Assembly: GCA_023391285.1 (NCBI GenBank)
Contig: JAEWBF010000055.1
Location: 1 to 64,000 of the forward strand
Length of the DNA: 64,000 bases
Origin: Verrucomicrobiota bacterium
GTDB lineage: Bacteria > Verrucomicrobiota > Verrucomicrobiia > Opitutales > Opitutaceae
Reading direction: 5' to 3'
Shown here: piece after piece, positions 9,601 through 16,501 of the stretch
Layout: every line of letters begins with the position of its first letter
Position numbering within the stretch: position 1 is the stretch's first letter
Translations under genes and position numbers: made by a program
Notes under the pieces: generated by a model
The model's database searches: none
What the model was told of the DNA's origin: nothing
The model's input: the letters and a program-made list of their open reading frames with translations, nothing else

Positions 9601-10244
9601 GTGAAATCCCACGGCTGCCAGGTCGTGCTGGTGGTTGCGGCCATTGGCCAATGACCGTTGGTCGCGCTGAAACTTTCGACCGATACGTAGTATTGCCCAC
9701 CGGCGCGCACGACCTTGTGGAACCGTCCTCCGCCTCCGAGCGTGACGCGCGTATCGAGCGTGAGCTGCAGGTTGTCGAAGGCCGTTTCGGTGGTCGTCGG
9801 CCAGACGATGACGCCATGAGCGCTCTTGGCCGCGGGGACGTTGGCGTTGAAGCGGACAACGTCGGGATTGTCGACGCCGCGCAATGCGATGGACGCGAGG
9901 AACTCGCCGGGCGCGGTCGCAACATCGAAACCCATCGAGAAACCGCCGAGACTCGCCGGCGCGGATCCGCCGAAAGCGAGCGTGCCGAACGTTCGCGCGA
10001 CGCGTGTGTCGTTCGCTCCCGCGGTGCCAAGCCCAAGGTCGAGCCCGGTCGTCGCGGTGCCGCTGAGATTTGGATTCGACGTGCCGGTGTAGGCGTTGAG
10101 CGTGCCGTCAAACACGTAGGTTTGTGCGAAGGCTTGGACGACGACGAACAAAATAGACAGCGCGGCGCCGGCGGAGCGGAACAATGTGCTGCGGCGGCGA
10201 AGAGGCGCGCACGAGCAACAACGATCGAAGGATGCGGTTTTCAT
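672..10244 (-). CDS. Giant secreted multidomain glycosidase with two clan-A-like catalytic domains
   Basis: The product is 3190 residues from the ATG at 10244, chosen because a signal peptide follows (about residues 1-40, ending AFAQ). Order seen: a FDGTLNAYTG-type beta-sandwich module (about 42-265); three BIG2 Ig-like domains (270-520); glycosidase-like domain 1 (about 525-1175) with Glu801 in EYSNENWN and Glu969 in YEGG; a 49-serine linker (1177-1225); a second copy of the first module (1233-1455); an F5/8-type-C-like domain; a second 49-serine linker (1618-1666); another F5/8C-like domain; Fn3 (1851-1935); glycosidase-like domain 2 (about 1941-2318) with Glu2090 in EYSNEVWN and Glu2242 in YEGG; an Ig domain; a CBM9-like domain (about 2413-2616); a He_PIG domain; three MBG repeats; and a LNGN-rich tail (about 2928-3190). 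The Glu pairs match the acid/base and nucleophile spacing of clan GH-A. The GH family and substrate are not recognised. It lies downstream of a TonB receptor, which suggests extracellular glycan attack. Confidence 0.85.
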   Translation of the reverse strand: MKTASFDRCCSCAPLRRRSTLFRSAGAALSILFVVVQAFAQTYVFDGTLNAYTGTSNPNLSGTATTGLDLGLGTAGANDTRVARTFGTLAFGGSAPASLGGFSMGFDVATAPGEFLASIALRGVDNPDVVRFNANVPAAKSAHGVIVWPTTTETAFDNLQLTLDTRVTLGGGGRFHKVVRAGGQYYVSVESFSATNGHWPMAATTSTTWQPWDFTANGGNNFVVDFSAPVAPTNAFVDAIGVYFVATSNSAIVHDISRMGWASSAVSDVSVTPIEFFLLPGNSRALEAQVVPESATNQNVTWSSSDENVATVDASGTVTAVGVGTATITVTTEDGGFTATSEVTVTLRTVTGVTVSPTELPLQVSYTGQLTAEVQPVSSINKNVTWTSSDEEVATVDANGLVTAVAVGSATITVTTEEGSFTATANVDVSPALVTGVTISPDSREVIVGQTVPFVVTVEPEAAANKNVTWASLNTAIATVSEGGRVTGLAPGTATIRVTSDDGGFTDEATVNVVPLPASTPETGLPRIAATNLHWVRDWLPPILADALQNTAGIRIWAQLNSEDPVPVDADGWPTTDARIWLWHNQPNPRLGTYTLTFDGQAAVSFTSPSMVVQSNVYDANTDSSVVTLSLVAPTTELRMSLTNTSGGVRNVKLLRPVAPGATESHAADEVVDRVMRDQLSRLDIIRYMDPSNINANPEIAWSDRRLPGKFQNRRISYSVAGSNMRETGVAWEYIIAIANATMTDAYICLPAMANDDYITKVAQMFRYGSDGVNPYTEPQDNPLWAPLNPELKLYVEYSNENWNTGGAFPQSIYCANQGTALVTANLNHPLNYDGFIASAGQISSNGGNLRLRYSAYRASQMSLLFRDVFASEMMTRVRPLWCYQVKQNNTDDVHGLDFISGYYASSEGLAPSYFFWGAGPANYRAASAGATIDDVWTTGQMDRATFKTRMTNNARMIASYGIPFVTYEGGPAFGDPQGSTAAHPLAEPAFYDPRLYTEMIESYEVFEETGGVFQTTYVWHQDFRFGHVDPDTHSDQTPRAMALYNASLSNNARPLDIGQTLPFTFTGSNYWSASPFNGTNVLTAVGRRVSYLMRSVAGDDYTAAINYSTSDAASFAILVNGELVEIINTTGAVSNVSTSAYAFTLPANFLSGVTIQKLAGAGNVTVNSVEVSDGTSSSSSSSSSSSSSSSSSSSSSSSSSSSSSSSSSSSSSSSSSSSSSSSSSGGDPGEVSYLFDGTLNAYTTSNIQVNGTVSTDLDLGLGAAGANDTRELLAFSTNDLALGASAPAAFGGFVMDVDVTPAPGSTVLALVLRNDTPEVIRFQSAVAGEKRSRAVALWPVGEGGMFDTVQLALSTRVVAGSGGAFHKVVRAGGKYYVSVESFSTANSDWPLAPTTATTWQEWDFEANGGNNFDVAFTSPTAPTTEIVDAIGVYFVANTSGSIQMDLSRVGYIPGVVTPAEPESYRYLRFEATALAGNGQLQIGQIEWLAGDTVYPTTPLTSNNSSGVVVTSNYAFSGNAWRVFDNNNASNQTYFFIDANTTPPPVHITADFGATTISPTGVRISRATWSDNLTGLRISGSNDGVNWTVLVEDDNALPKFIATNGVDQATYEITPPPSSSSSSSSSSSSSSSSSSSSSSSSSSSSSSSSSSSSSSSSSSSSSSSSSGGLPEAQAYQYLRLWIDGSMVTSGNNAGRVFLREMRLLSGENRLPLTVPTSNTGNADYTISTTTSNLNAQDRPAFVFDGNVNSHWYVNTADANNVANVNPQEMTVRFNNGPVYITGVRLEIPSYILASAFRLEGSNDGTSWTLLLQRTGLNSSNYPEVVLAGPPSVLAGTFEFATLPDDLDSDPPTVPTGLTAGEVSGHTAEVSWTASTDSGVGVSIYAIYVNGEFWTTSTTTSATLHGFSPETTYTVTITATDALGNVSAASAPAQFTTEEGTPALKSMSIGTGLWSDTAGIWRSGVNFATEWANYENSNPFSDAFLDDIRHFKVLRFMDWVATNNNWTLDWSERKQPDDQNQTVNPNFQEENIRAAHGIAVEWMIRLCNILDADMWFTIPHAVNDHYAIQLGALIKQHLEPGRKIYIEYSNEVWNVDFAQAIYASDEGLAQGLHQNVAETYGQNDTALARARFYVKRTLELHEAFDAGFGADTNNQIVYVLAGQAGASQSPKLHRDALADPVTNPNARTIDAYSIAPYFGGTLNGGAPNILELMINDISTTVLNRVQTHYNVWAPLGIPLVAYEGGQHILNFADAVTQNPVMYTAYMHYLDTLAPYFTVFTHYNYAQGWSPLRAFGSKPSVGYPDLISFKHRALYDWAQLNPEGGELTLPIIVGEPQSASVGTGANVAFQVAAVGAPPISYQWYRGDEPIDGETSSALTLPSVGIDLDGTTYRVSVTNAAGTVASETVTLSVAEISIPQATSAIEVDGLASDAAWTSADAHALGNVSLGTVEGPADLSATYRATWDANGLYVFVDVTDDVLVHDATGTNPNEWMFDSVDLYIDGANAKSTGYQAGIGQYVYRWNGELEAASGNPSLTGIVVASETTANGYTAEFYFPWSTLGVTPAAGDLIGLEVMINDNDTPGSTTRDGKIAWFGNIDQAWSNPSLFGSVRLAGGTANSVPVIETTTLEPGTVGADYEQTLAASGGDGALVWSLASGELPAGLSLSADGVISGTPTTAGTSDIVVRVADSDDIDDPADEATQSFTIVIASGEASVTLGDLSQVYTGTPRAVSVTTAPAGLDVEVTYDGRSTPPTNAGTYQVVATIVDPNYTGSASGTLTIERAPATVTLGHLEHTYDGSPKEASVTTTPAGLAVALTYEGNNAPPTDVGSYAVSAVIMDPNYVGTASGTLTIAAAEATILFDGLRQVYDGAPKTVTVTTVPAGLPVTITYGGGADAPTLPGTYDVEATIDSPNYSGAAIETMQISITALVRRAPTLNGGLDGSVQVLNAESTTLNGNAWVSGDLLVRGTPNVRLNGRPVYGGTIDADGAASPSNHTITLNGNAALRHVVRRVDALVMPSVSAPPAPAGTSNVSLNKPSDNVSNWSAVRNLTLNGNAGTRTVPAGTYGTITINGNSSILLGEAGATEPAIYNLQGLNVNGNATVQVVGPVEIRLAQGVSFNGDVGASEHPEWLTLKVANGGVTLNSNVDLHGYVEAPSGTVTINGNSTLNGQVISDRLVINGQGALVQPDVE
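5247..5393 (-). repeat. Poly-serine linker 2 (49 serine codons)
   Basis: Forty-nine consecutive serine codons, counted directly, encode residues 1618-1666 of the giant glycosidase. Five of the six serine codon types are clearly mixed (TCG, AGC, TCC, TCT, AGT, with one TCA near the end), so this is not a simple triplet microsatellite. It separates two F5/8C-like domains. Long serine linkers are known in secreted CAZymes of saprophytic bacteria as flexible spacers between binding and catalytic modules. Confidence 0.95.
6570..6716 (-). repeat. Poly-serine linker 1 (49 serine codons)
   Basis: Forty-nine consecutive serine codons, counted directly, encode residues 1177-1225 of the giant glycosidase. 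All six serine codons occur. The codon order differs from the other linker, although the length is identical. It separates catalytic domain 1 from the second FDGTLNAY-type module. Confidence 0.95.
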
Positions 10245-10658
10245 TTTGATGGGGGCTTCGCCGCGTATCCGGAAATCGCACACACCCGACCAAGGCGGTG
10301 CGATGCACAGGCAGCGGCGACGCTCACGGGAGCGTTCGATGGGCGGAGAAAGGGGAACGGATCAGCAGCCGCACGGGCTGCAGGCGGGCCAGAGCGAGGC
10401 GCGAGTGGGGACGCTCCGCGTCAGGGGCAATCTAAAGCCTGGCAAAAGGCAGGGTGGTTCGGGGAAAGCGCGCTGGAGGAACAACGGGGCGAGAGGCGCA
10501 GCGACGAATACGTCGCGAGGGGCAGAAGAGCGGGAAAACTCGGGAGCAACAGTATCCTAACTTTGGAGACAAACGCTGGGGTGCAGGGTTGAGCATTTGG
10601 AACGGGAGAGCGACAGCCCGGCCAAGCCAGCCGGGCCGCCGCTTCCCTGACCCACGGA
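10245..10658. other. Intergenic region between TonB receptor and giant glycosidase
   Basis: No gene is supported in these 414 bases. A short perfect stem, gcccggc - 7 nt - gccgggc, lies at 10616-10636, 23 bases past the receptor stop on the minus strand. It has no following T-run, so it is at best a weak attenuator or terminator. The 15-mer cgtatccggaaatcg at 10264-10278, just upstream of the glycosidase ATG, recurs in the opposite orientation at 14480-14494 upstream of the receptor. The glycosidase may have its own promoter here or be read through from the receptor. Confidence 0.4.
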
Positions 10659-13600
10659 CTAGAAGGTGAACGAACTGGTGATCGCCCAGCTGCGCCCCTC
10701 TTGGATGCGCATGGCGCCGGGCGTGCCGTCCGGTTGCGCGTTGAGCGGGATGAGTTTGTTCTTCCCGAACGCGTTGTAGACGTTGAGCTGGATCCGCCAG
10801 TTGATCTTATCGGTGAGCTTCCGGCTGTAGCTGATCCACAGGTCGGCGCGGGTTTCCGAATCAGTGTTGAACGGAGCAGCGAGGTTGGGAACCTCCATCC
10901 CGTTGCTGTCGACCATCGGCGCGTAGTCGTAAGTCGCACCGTCCTCGTAGCGAACTGCGCCGCCAAGGCCGATGCCGCGGAGAGCGCCTTCCTGGAAGGA
11001 GTAGTTCGTCACCAGGTTCGCACGCCATTCGCGAATCTCGGGCTGCTTCTGGCCGTTGAGATGGCGGATGAGGCTGTATTGACCCCAGAACGGCGCCCAC
11101 ACGCGGCCCAAGACACCTTGCGGATTATTCGGCTGGCTGAAGACCGGCATGTCGCCGGCCGGCGTGTTGCGAAAACGATCGTCGATGAACTCGAGAAAAT
11201 TCACGAGCGACTCGCCGGGCACGCGATCGCGGATCGCTTCGGTTTTCGATGCGTTGATCGCAACGCGCCAGTTCGGCAGCGGGTTCGCGGTGAACTCGAT
11301 TTCGACACCCTTCGAGAGCGAGTCTTCGGTGAAGACGTGCGTGCCCGGACGGCGCAGACGCACCGGATTGGTCGGGCCATCCGGACCGAACAGCGACCCC
11401 TGCCATACCGTCGCCGGTCCGAATTTCGGGAACGTAGCATTCAAGTCGGCGAGGAAGTCTCCGTAGGCGGGCATCACGACGTTCATGAGCGCATCCGGTC
11501 CACCTTTCGCATCGGGGAAGCCGGTCGGCTGGATTTCGCCGCGAAGCAGACGGCCATAGGTTTCAGCCGACGACCACATCGCCTGTTCGAATTGGAACCA
11601 GTTCGACAAGCTCCGCGTGAGCGTCGCGTTGCTGACCGAGGTCTCGTATTTTGTCAGGCGCAGCGAGTAGCGGTTGTCCTTCGTCGCGAGGAGCACGCCG
11701 TAATCCGTCGTCTTGCCCGCGGGCGGAGGAAGGAGATCGCCGAAGAAGTCGGTGCGGCCGGCGGAGGGCTGGAAGGATTCACCTTTGTTGTAGAACAACG
11801 TGACCTTCAGCGGCAGACGATCTTCGCCGAACATCTTGTGGAGGTGGGAAACCACGCTCCAGTTGCGCGACTCGACCGTCTGCGTCTGCGGCGTGACCGC
11901 ATCGTAGTTGAAGACCGAGGGATCGACGTTGGCATGGCTGTCCGCGCGATTCGGCGCGGTGAAGATCACCGCTTCGGATTTGTCCTCGCGCCAGCCGTAG
12001 GTGGCGACGATCGAGTCCTTCCAGAAGTGGCCCTGCCAAACGGCGACCAGAGACTCGACATTGAAGCGATTCAACGTCGCGGAGAGCGTCGAGTAATCGA
12101 GACTCGCCTGCGTGCCGTCGAGCGGGTCGATGAGGTTGAATGTGCCGGTCGTCCAACCGCGATAGTTCGCGGGGTTCTGCGATTGCGTGGTGTATTGCGT
12201 TTGGTTGAAGCCAACGCCCGGCGACCAGGGGTCACCTGGATTCACCGAAGCAGGTGCAGTCCAACTCGTATCGAAATAACGGATAGACTGGCTGCCCGCC
12301 GGCGGAACGATGTAGGAATCGATGTTGCTCAGGTGCAGGCCGTTCGAGAGCGAAGCGCCGCGCAGGTCGCCGCTGATGTAATAACGCGGATTGATGCGCG
12401 CCGGCACGCCGCTGATCGCCGCCGAGCTGCCGATGAGCGAGGTGAACGCCGCGTCGGGCTGACGCAGTTGGAACGTGCGTAGCTCGGAGTCGCGATTGTC
12501 CTCCATCGCCACACCGGTCAGGCGATGCTTGCCGAGGATGCGCGCGAAGAGGCTGTCGTTGTTACGAGCGAAGTCGTGTTCGCCGAAGATCTGCGCGCGG
12601 AAAGCTTCGCGCTCGGTGCGGACCAGACGATTGCCACCGAGTGCCTCTTCCTCGACGTAGGCGCGGCCGACGTTCGGGTTGGGCGTGTTGTCGGGATTGA
12701 CCTCGTTGACGTCGATTTTGATGCGGTTCCACCACGAGAGAATGCCGGTCTGGCCGCTCGTGCTTTCTTCGCGATGGTAGGTGACGTCGTAGCCGAGGCG
12801 ATTGTCGAGGAACGTCTGCGAGATGCTCGCGTCCCACGTATCCCAGTCGGTGAACTCGTGCTTATTGGGACCGTCGAGCAGCTTGTTGTAGAAGTCGAAG
12901 ATCCGCGGATCGGCGATGGCTTTCGCATCGTAAGCGCCGATGCTGTAGAACGGCAGCTGTTCGCCTTGCGCGTAAGCGGCAGAGTTCTCGATCCAGAACG
13001 GCGAAAACGAGCGTCCCCAGATCGTCGTGTTGGTGGCACCGACGAGATTGCCGTTCGGCAAACGATCCACACCCACCACCCGGCCCGCCGAGTCGAGCGC
13101 GCCCTGCGCGAGCACGTTCGGATAGACCCAGTGCGGAGCCTGGCCAGCGCCGTTGAACACGTAGCGCGGTCCCAATTCGAAAATGGTAGCGAGCCACGGG
13201 TTGTAGTTCGGATCGGTGGTCGAGTTGTTGAAGAGGTAGGGATTCACCGTCTGGCCTCCCTGCCCTCCTTCCGAACGCGGCACGAAGAACGGCGTGATCT
13301 GATCGATCGGCGCGACGAAACGCGGACGATTGCTGTCGATTTCGCCGTGCTCGAAGTTCGCCGAAATCTGCAGCGTGTTGGCGCGATTGTTGAGGAAACC
13401 GGGACGATAGGTCACGGCGCCATACACGCGCTCGTCATCCTCGAACGCAGGGTCCTGACGGAACTTCTGATGATCGCCGAGCAGCGCGATGCGGACCGCA
13501 AGTTCCTGCGGGATGAGCACGTGATTGTAATTCAGCGACGCGCGCTTGCTGCCGAATTGATCGTAGCGGAGCTCAACCGCCCCGGAGGTCCGATTCACGT

Positions 13601-14219
13601 TCGCCTGATCGGTCGTCGCGTTCACCACGCCGGCCGGACTGCCCAAGCCGAAGAGGATGGCGTTGGGCCCGCGCTGAAGATCGACGCGGCTGACATTGTA
13701 GCCATCCCACGGCACGTCCGTGAGGAAGTAGTTGCGGGTGTTGTCCGCAGCCGTGAGACCGCGCACGCGAGTGTTGGCGTTCGGGTTGCCGAAACCGTTC
13801 TGCTCCTCCGTGCGTTCCGAGCCAATGCTCGCGCCGGAGAAGTTACCGCGGGGGCCGCCCACTTCGGTGCCGACCACGTAGGCGAGCAGCGACTCATTGT
13901 CGGTTGCGCCGATGTCTTGAAGAAACTCCTTCGTCACCACCGAGATCGCCGAGCCAACGTCAGCGAGATCGGTGCGGATGCGCGTGCCGGCGAGCGTGTC
14001 GGCCGCCTGATATCCGCGGTCTCGTTCGGACGAAACCGTGAACGGCGACAAGACGATCACCTCATCTTCTTGCGTTGCGACCTGCGACGCGGGTGCGGCG
14101 GATTGTGCATGAACTGAGCCGATGCCGACAGCGGCAGCCAACAAGGCAGACAATGAAGTCCGCTTCGTCGCGAATAGCCGGGTTCGTGTGTCCCGGTCAT
14201 GATGTATGGGTTGATACAT
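10659..14219 (-). CDS. TonB-dependent outer-membrane receptor
   Basis: The product is 1186 residues from the ATG at 14219, chosen because it gives a basic N-terminus and a signal peptide ending SVHAQ. After it comes EDEVIVLSPFTVSSERDRGY, the Ton-box/plug-entry motif typical of verrucomicrobial receptors, then a plug domain (LAGTRIRTDLADVGSAISVV, later RGPNAILFGLGSPAGVVN) and a long beta-barrel ending in a terminal aromatic residue (SSFTF), as outer-membrane barrels do. It would import oligosaccharides too large for porins, energised by TonB-ExbBD, which are not in the window. There is no SusD partner. The symporter lies upstream and the giant glycosidase downstream on the same strand, suggesting a shared substrate. 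Confidence 0.92.
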   Translation of the reverse strand: MYQPIHHDRDTRTRLFATKRTSLSALLAAAVGIGSVHAQSAAPASQVATQEDEVIVLSPFTVSSERDRGYQAADTLAGTRIRTDLADVGSAISVVTKEFLQDIGATDNESLLAYVVGTEVGGPRGNFSGASIGSERTEEQNGFGNPNANTRVRGLTAADNTRNYFLTDVPWDGYNVSRVDLQRGPNAILFGLGSPAGVVNATTDQANVNRTSGAVELRYDQFGSKRASLNYNHVLIPQELAVRIALLGDHQKFRQDPAFEDDERVYGAVTYRPGFLNNRANTLQISANFEHGEIDSNRPRFVAPIDQITPFFVPRSEGGQGGQTVNPYLFNNSTTDPNYNPWLATIFELGPRYVFNGAGQAPHWVYPNVLAQGALDSAGRVVGVDRLPNGNLVGATNTTIWGRSFSPFWIENSAAYAQGEQLPFYSIGAYDAKAIADPRIFDFYNKLLDGPNKHEFTDWDTWDASISQTFLDNRLGYDVTYHREESTSGQTGILSWWNRIKIDVNEVNPDNTPNPNVGRAYVEEEALGGNRLVRTEREAFRAQIFGEHDFARNNDSLFARILGKHRLTGVAMEDNRDSELRTFQLRQPDAAFTSLIGSSAAISGVPARINPRYYISGDLRGASLSNGLHLSNIDSYIVPPAGSQSIRYFDTSWTAPASVNPGDPWSPGVGFNQTQYTTQSQNPANYRGWTTGTFNLIDPLDGTQASLDYSTLSATLNRFNVESLVAVWQGHFWKDSIVATYGWREDKSEAVIFTAPNRADSHANVDPSVFNYDAVTPQTQTVESRNWSVVSHLHKMFGEDRLPLKVTLFYNKGESFQPSAGRTDFFGDLLPPPAGKTTDYGVLLATKDNRYSLRLTKYETSVSNATLTRSLSNWFQFEQAMWSSAETYGRLLRGEIQPTGFPDAKGGPDALMNVVMPAYGDFLADLNATFPKFGPATVWQGSLFGPDGPTNPVRLRRPGTHVFTEDSLSKGVEIEFTANPLPNWRVAINASKTEAIRDRVPGESLVNFLEFIDDRFRNTPAGDMPVFSQPNNPQGVLGRVWAPFWGQYSLIRHLNGQKQPEIREWRANLVTNYSFQEGALRGIGLGGAVRYEDGATYDYAPMVDSNGMEVPNLAAPFNTDSETRADLWISYSRKLTDKINWRIQLNVYNAFGKNKLIPLNAQPDGTPGAMRIQEGRSWAITSSFTF

Positions 14220-14539
14220 GGGGTTATGCTCTGGGTTGGAAAGCACGCGCGTTGTAGCGGACGCGCAGTGCGAAAAGCGTTGAAATCGAGCGGCGGACAG
14301 CTGCGGAAAGGGCGATCGGTTTTGAGCTCCGCGAGCGACGTCACCCATCAAGGCGCGTCGAGCGGAGGGGGGATGCGGCGGAGTGTCGCTCAACTTGCCG
14401 GCGTCTCAACCGTCGCACAATTCATCGGGTTGAACAGGCAGCTAAATCGAGAGCACGGCATCCCCTTTTTTCCTGTCACCGATTTCCGGATACGGACCGC
14501 CGGCCGTGCGCGGCGCACCTCAACGGGAGCATCAACGCT
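14220..14539. other. Intergenic region upstream of the TonB receptor
   Basis: These 320 bases between the symporter stop and the receptor start hold no supported gene. They should contain the receptor promoter. The 15-mer cgatttccggatacg at 14480-14494 matches, in opposite orientation, a site just upstream of the giant glycosidase (10264-10278). This is a possible shared regulatory site, but chance is not excluded. Confidence 0.35.
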
Positions 14540-16324
14540 TCACCACACGAACAGCAAACGCGTGCCGAGCCACGTGCCGACCACGAGCCCGATCGACGCG
14601 AGCGAGATCCGCAGCATCCCGCGATAATACCAGGGAAGTTTCCGCTCGTGCCTCAGCTCGAGCGCGCTGTCGGGTCCTAAGATTTTTTCCTGCGCATCTT
14701 GCGCATCCAGCCGCCGCAGTTCCGCTTCGTCGATCGATTCCGCGCCAGGTTGCACCAAGCCCGCGTCAACGAGCGCAGGCAGCTTGATGCCGGCGCGCAC
14801 GAGCCGCGCTTCGTCGCCAACCGGAGTGTTCAACACCACGTGAAAACGTCGCACCCGGGTGTCGTCCTCACGCTTTCCCAACCAGGTGCCCACGAGCATA
14901 CCCACCAGCGACGCGGCCGTAGAAACGAAGACTGTGGTGGCGAACGAGCGCTCCGCCGCAACCAGCCAGCTCACGTTCTCGGTCAGCGCAGTCGCGACCG
15001 ATACGGCCAAGTATCCGAGCGAACCGGCGAGCAGCGAGCACCATGCGCCCAGACGATTCGAGCGTCGCCACAACACCGCGAAGTAAATCGGAATGCCGAG
15101 AAAGCTCAGCAGGTTGAACGCGAATTTGATGTATTGAGAAATCGATGACAGCCACAGCGTCAAGAGGGCCGCGAACAAGATTGAAGCGCCCACCCAGATC
15201 CGCGCCGCTTTCAGATACTCCGACGCCGGCCGTCCTTTCGCGACGAAGCGCCGATAGATGAAATCCACAAACATCGCCGACGAGGTCGTCGCATACGTTC
15301 CCGCGCTCGACATCGCCGCCGCGAAAAAACTCGCAAGCAAGAGCCCAATGAACATCGGCGGCAGGATTCGCTGCATCACGATCCCCCACCCGAGTTCCGG
15401 ATCGGCGTGAAGCGCCGCAGCGAGTTCCGGGGCTTCGACGCTCAACACGTTTCGCTGATAGATCAGGAACTGAATCCCGTAGAGCGCGAACAGCAGCGTG
15501 ATGACGCGCTTCCACAAATGTCCCCAACCGCACTGCGTCGCCGCGCGTTCGTCGCGCGAAACGGCGATCCAGTTGTAGATCCACGGCGCCGCGATCCCGC
15601 CGACCAATGCCGCGACGTTGAGTGCAATCACCGTTTCCAGGCCCATCGCGGGCGAGGTCATGCTCCACGTTTCGTCCGGCAGCGCGCGCAACGCCGGCAG
15701 CCCGCCCGATTCTTTCCAAAGAAACGGCAGCCCGACAAAACCGAGAATCAAAAGGCACATGAGCCCTTGGAAAATATCGTTGATCAGCGTCGACATCATC
15801 CCGCCCGCGCACACGTAAACACCCACGACGATGGCGATCAGCCAGACGTGAAACTGCACATTCGCTGCGGGCTCTTCGAAGATCGGCATCATGCCCGCCA
15901 GGATCTTTCCCACCGCGAGCAGAAACATGCCGATGAAGAGCACGCACAACGTTCCCGCGACTAAACCATAAAAGCCTGCCAGGCGTTCGCCGTAGCGCAT
16001 CGCGATGAACTCGGCCGCGTTGTAAACGCGCGCGCGGCGATAGTAGGTCGCAAACGCGTAGTAGATCGGCGTCGCGAAAAGAAAACTCCACCAATACCAC
16101 ACGCCCGACAGCCCGCCTTCGTAACCGCCACGCGCGACGACCACCGCCTCGTTGCCCGCAATTGCTGAAGCGAAAACGAAGATGAACGAAACCCACGGGC
16201 CCCACTTCCCGCCAGCAACGAGGAAGTCGCCGAGCGTCTTCGTGCGCCGCCCGCCGACGATCACGCCGAAATACAGCACCGCCGCGAAATAGAGTCCCAA
16301 CACCGTCCAATCGAGCCAGTGCAT
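14540..16324 (-). CDS. Sodium:solute symporter (SSS family)
   Basis: The product is 594 residues beginning MHWLDWTVLGLYFAAVLYFG. It has about 13 hydrophobic helices and the SSS hallmark segment near residues 22-50 (GRRTKTLGDFLVAGGKWGPW, then ASAIAGNEAVV). The family uses a LeuT fold and sodium gradients to import sugars, organic acids or similar solutes. A hydrophilic region near residues 480-560 with many acidic residues precedes the last helix, typical of larger SSS sugar carriers. It precedes the TonB receptor on the same strand with 320 bases between, so it may carry that system's monosaccharide or uronate product. The substrate cannot be read from sequence. Confidence 0.88.
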   Translation of the reverse strand: MHWLDWTVLGLYFAAVLYFGVIVGGRRTKTLGDFLVAGGKWGPWVSFIFVFASAIAGNEAVVVARGGYEGGLSGVWYWWSFLFATPIYYAFATYYRRARVYNAAEFIAMRYGERLAGFYGLVAGTLCVLFIGMFLLAVGKILAGMMPIFEEPAANVQFHVWLIAIVVGVYVCAGGMMSTLINDIFQGLMCLLILGFVGLPFLWKESGGLPALRALPDETWSMTSPAMGLETVIALNVAALVGGIAAPWIYNWIAVSRDERAATQCGWGHLWKRVITLLFALYGIQFLIYQRNVLSVEAPELAAALHADPELGWGIVMQRILPPMFIGLLLASFFAAAMSSAGTYATTSSAMFVDFIYRRFVAKGRPASEYLKAARIWVGASILFAALLTLWLSSISQYIKFAFNLLSFLGIPIYFAVLWRRSNRLGAWCSLLAGSLGYLAVSVATALTENVSWLVAAERSFATTVFVSTAASLVGMLVGTWLGKREDDTRVRRFHVVLNTPVGDEARLVRAGIKLPALVDAGLVQPGAESIDEAELRRLDAQDAQEKILGPDSALELRHERKLPWYYRGMLRISLASIGLVVGTWLGTRLLFVW

Positions 16325-16364
16325 GATGAATGTTATTCGTGATCCCGAAGCGCTTCCGTCCCTA

Positions 16365-16435
16365 CTGTGGGAGGGGCTTTACGCCCCGACAGAGGTTTCC
16401 GAGCCAAAGAGTCGGGGCATAAAGCCCTCCCACAG
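16365..16435. repeat. Intergenic hairpin, GTCGGGGC..CCCTCCCAC family
   Basis: Left arm 16365-16390 (ctgtgggaggggctttacgc followed by cccgac) and right arm 16411-16435 (gtcggggcataaagccctcc followed by cacag) form a near-perfect 25-bp stem with a 20-nt loop. It lies between the start of the symporter and the stop of the mannonate dehydratase, both on the minus strand. A single-arm copy of the same sequence is at 33429-33453, which indicates a dispersed repeat family rather than a gene-specific terminator. Confidence 0.75.
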
Positions 16436-16501
16436 CTCCCCGATCACGCGCGAGTGCCTTTCTGGACACACGACCATTCACGCGCTTCGCTCCCGTTCAC
16501 C

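Noticed and set aside
10701..14117. Long plus-strand frames (593 and 530 codons) opposite the first TonB receptor
   Set aside because: No recognisable domain or signal; the receptor on the other strand is unambiguous.
14868..16310. Minus-strand frame of 480 codons overlapping the symporter
   Set aside because: Arg-rich alternative frame; the symporter frame has coherent membrane helices and family motifs.
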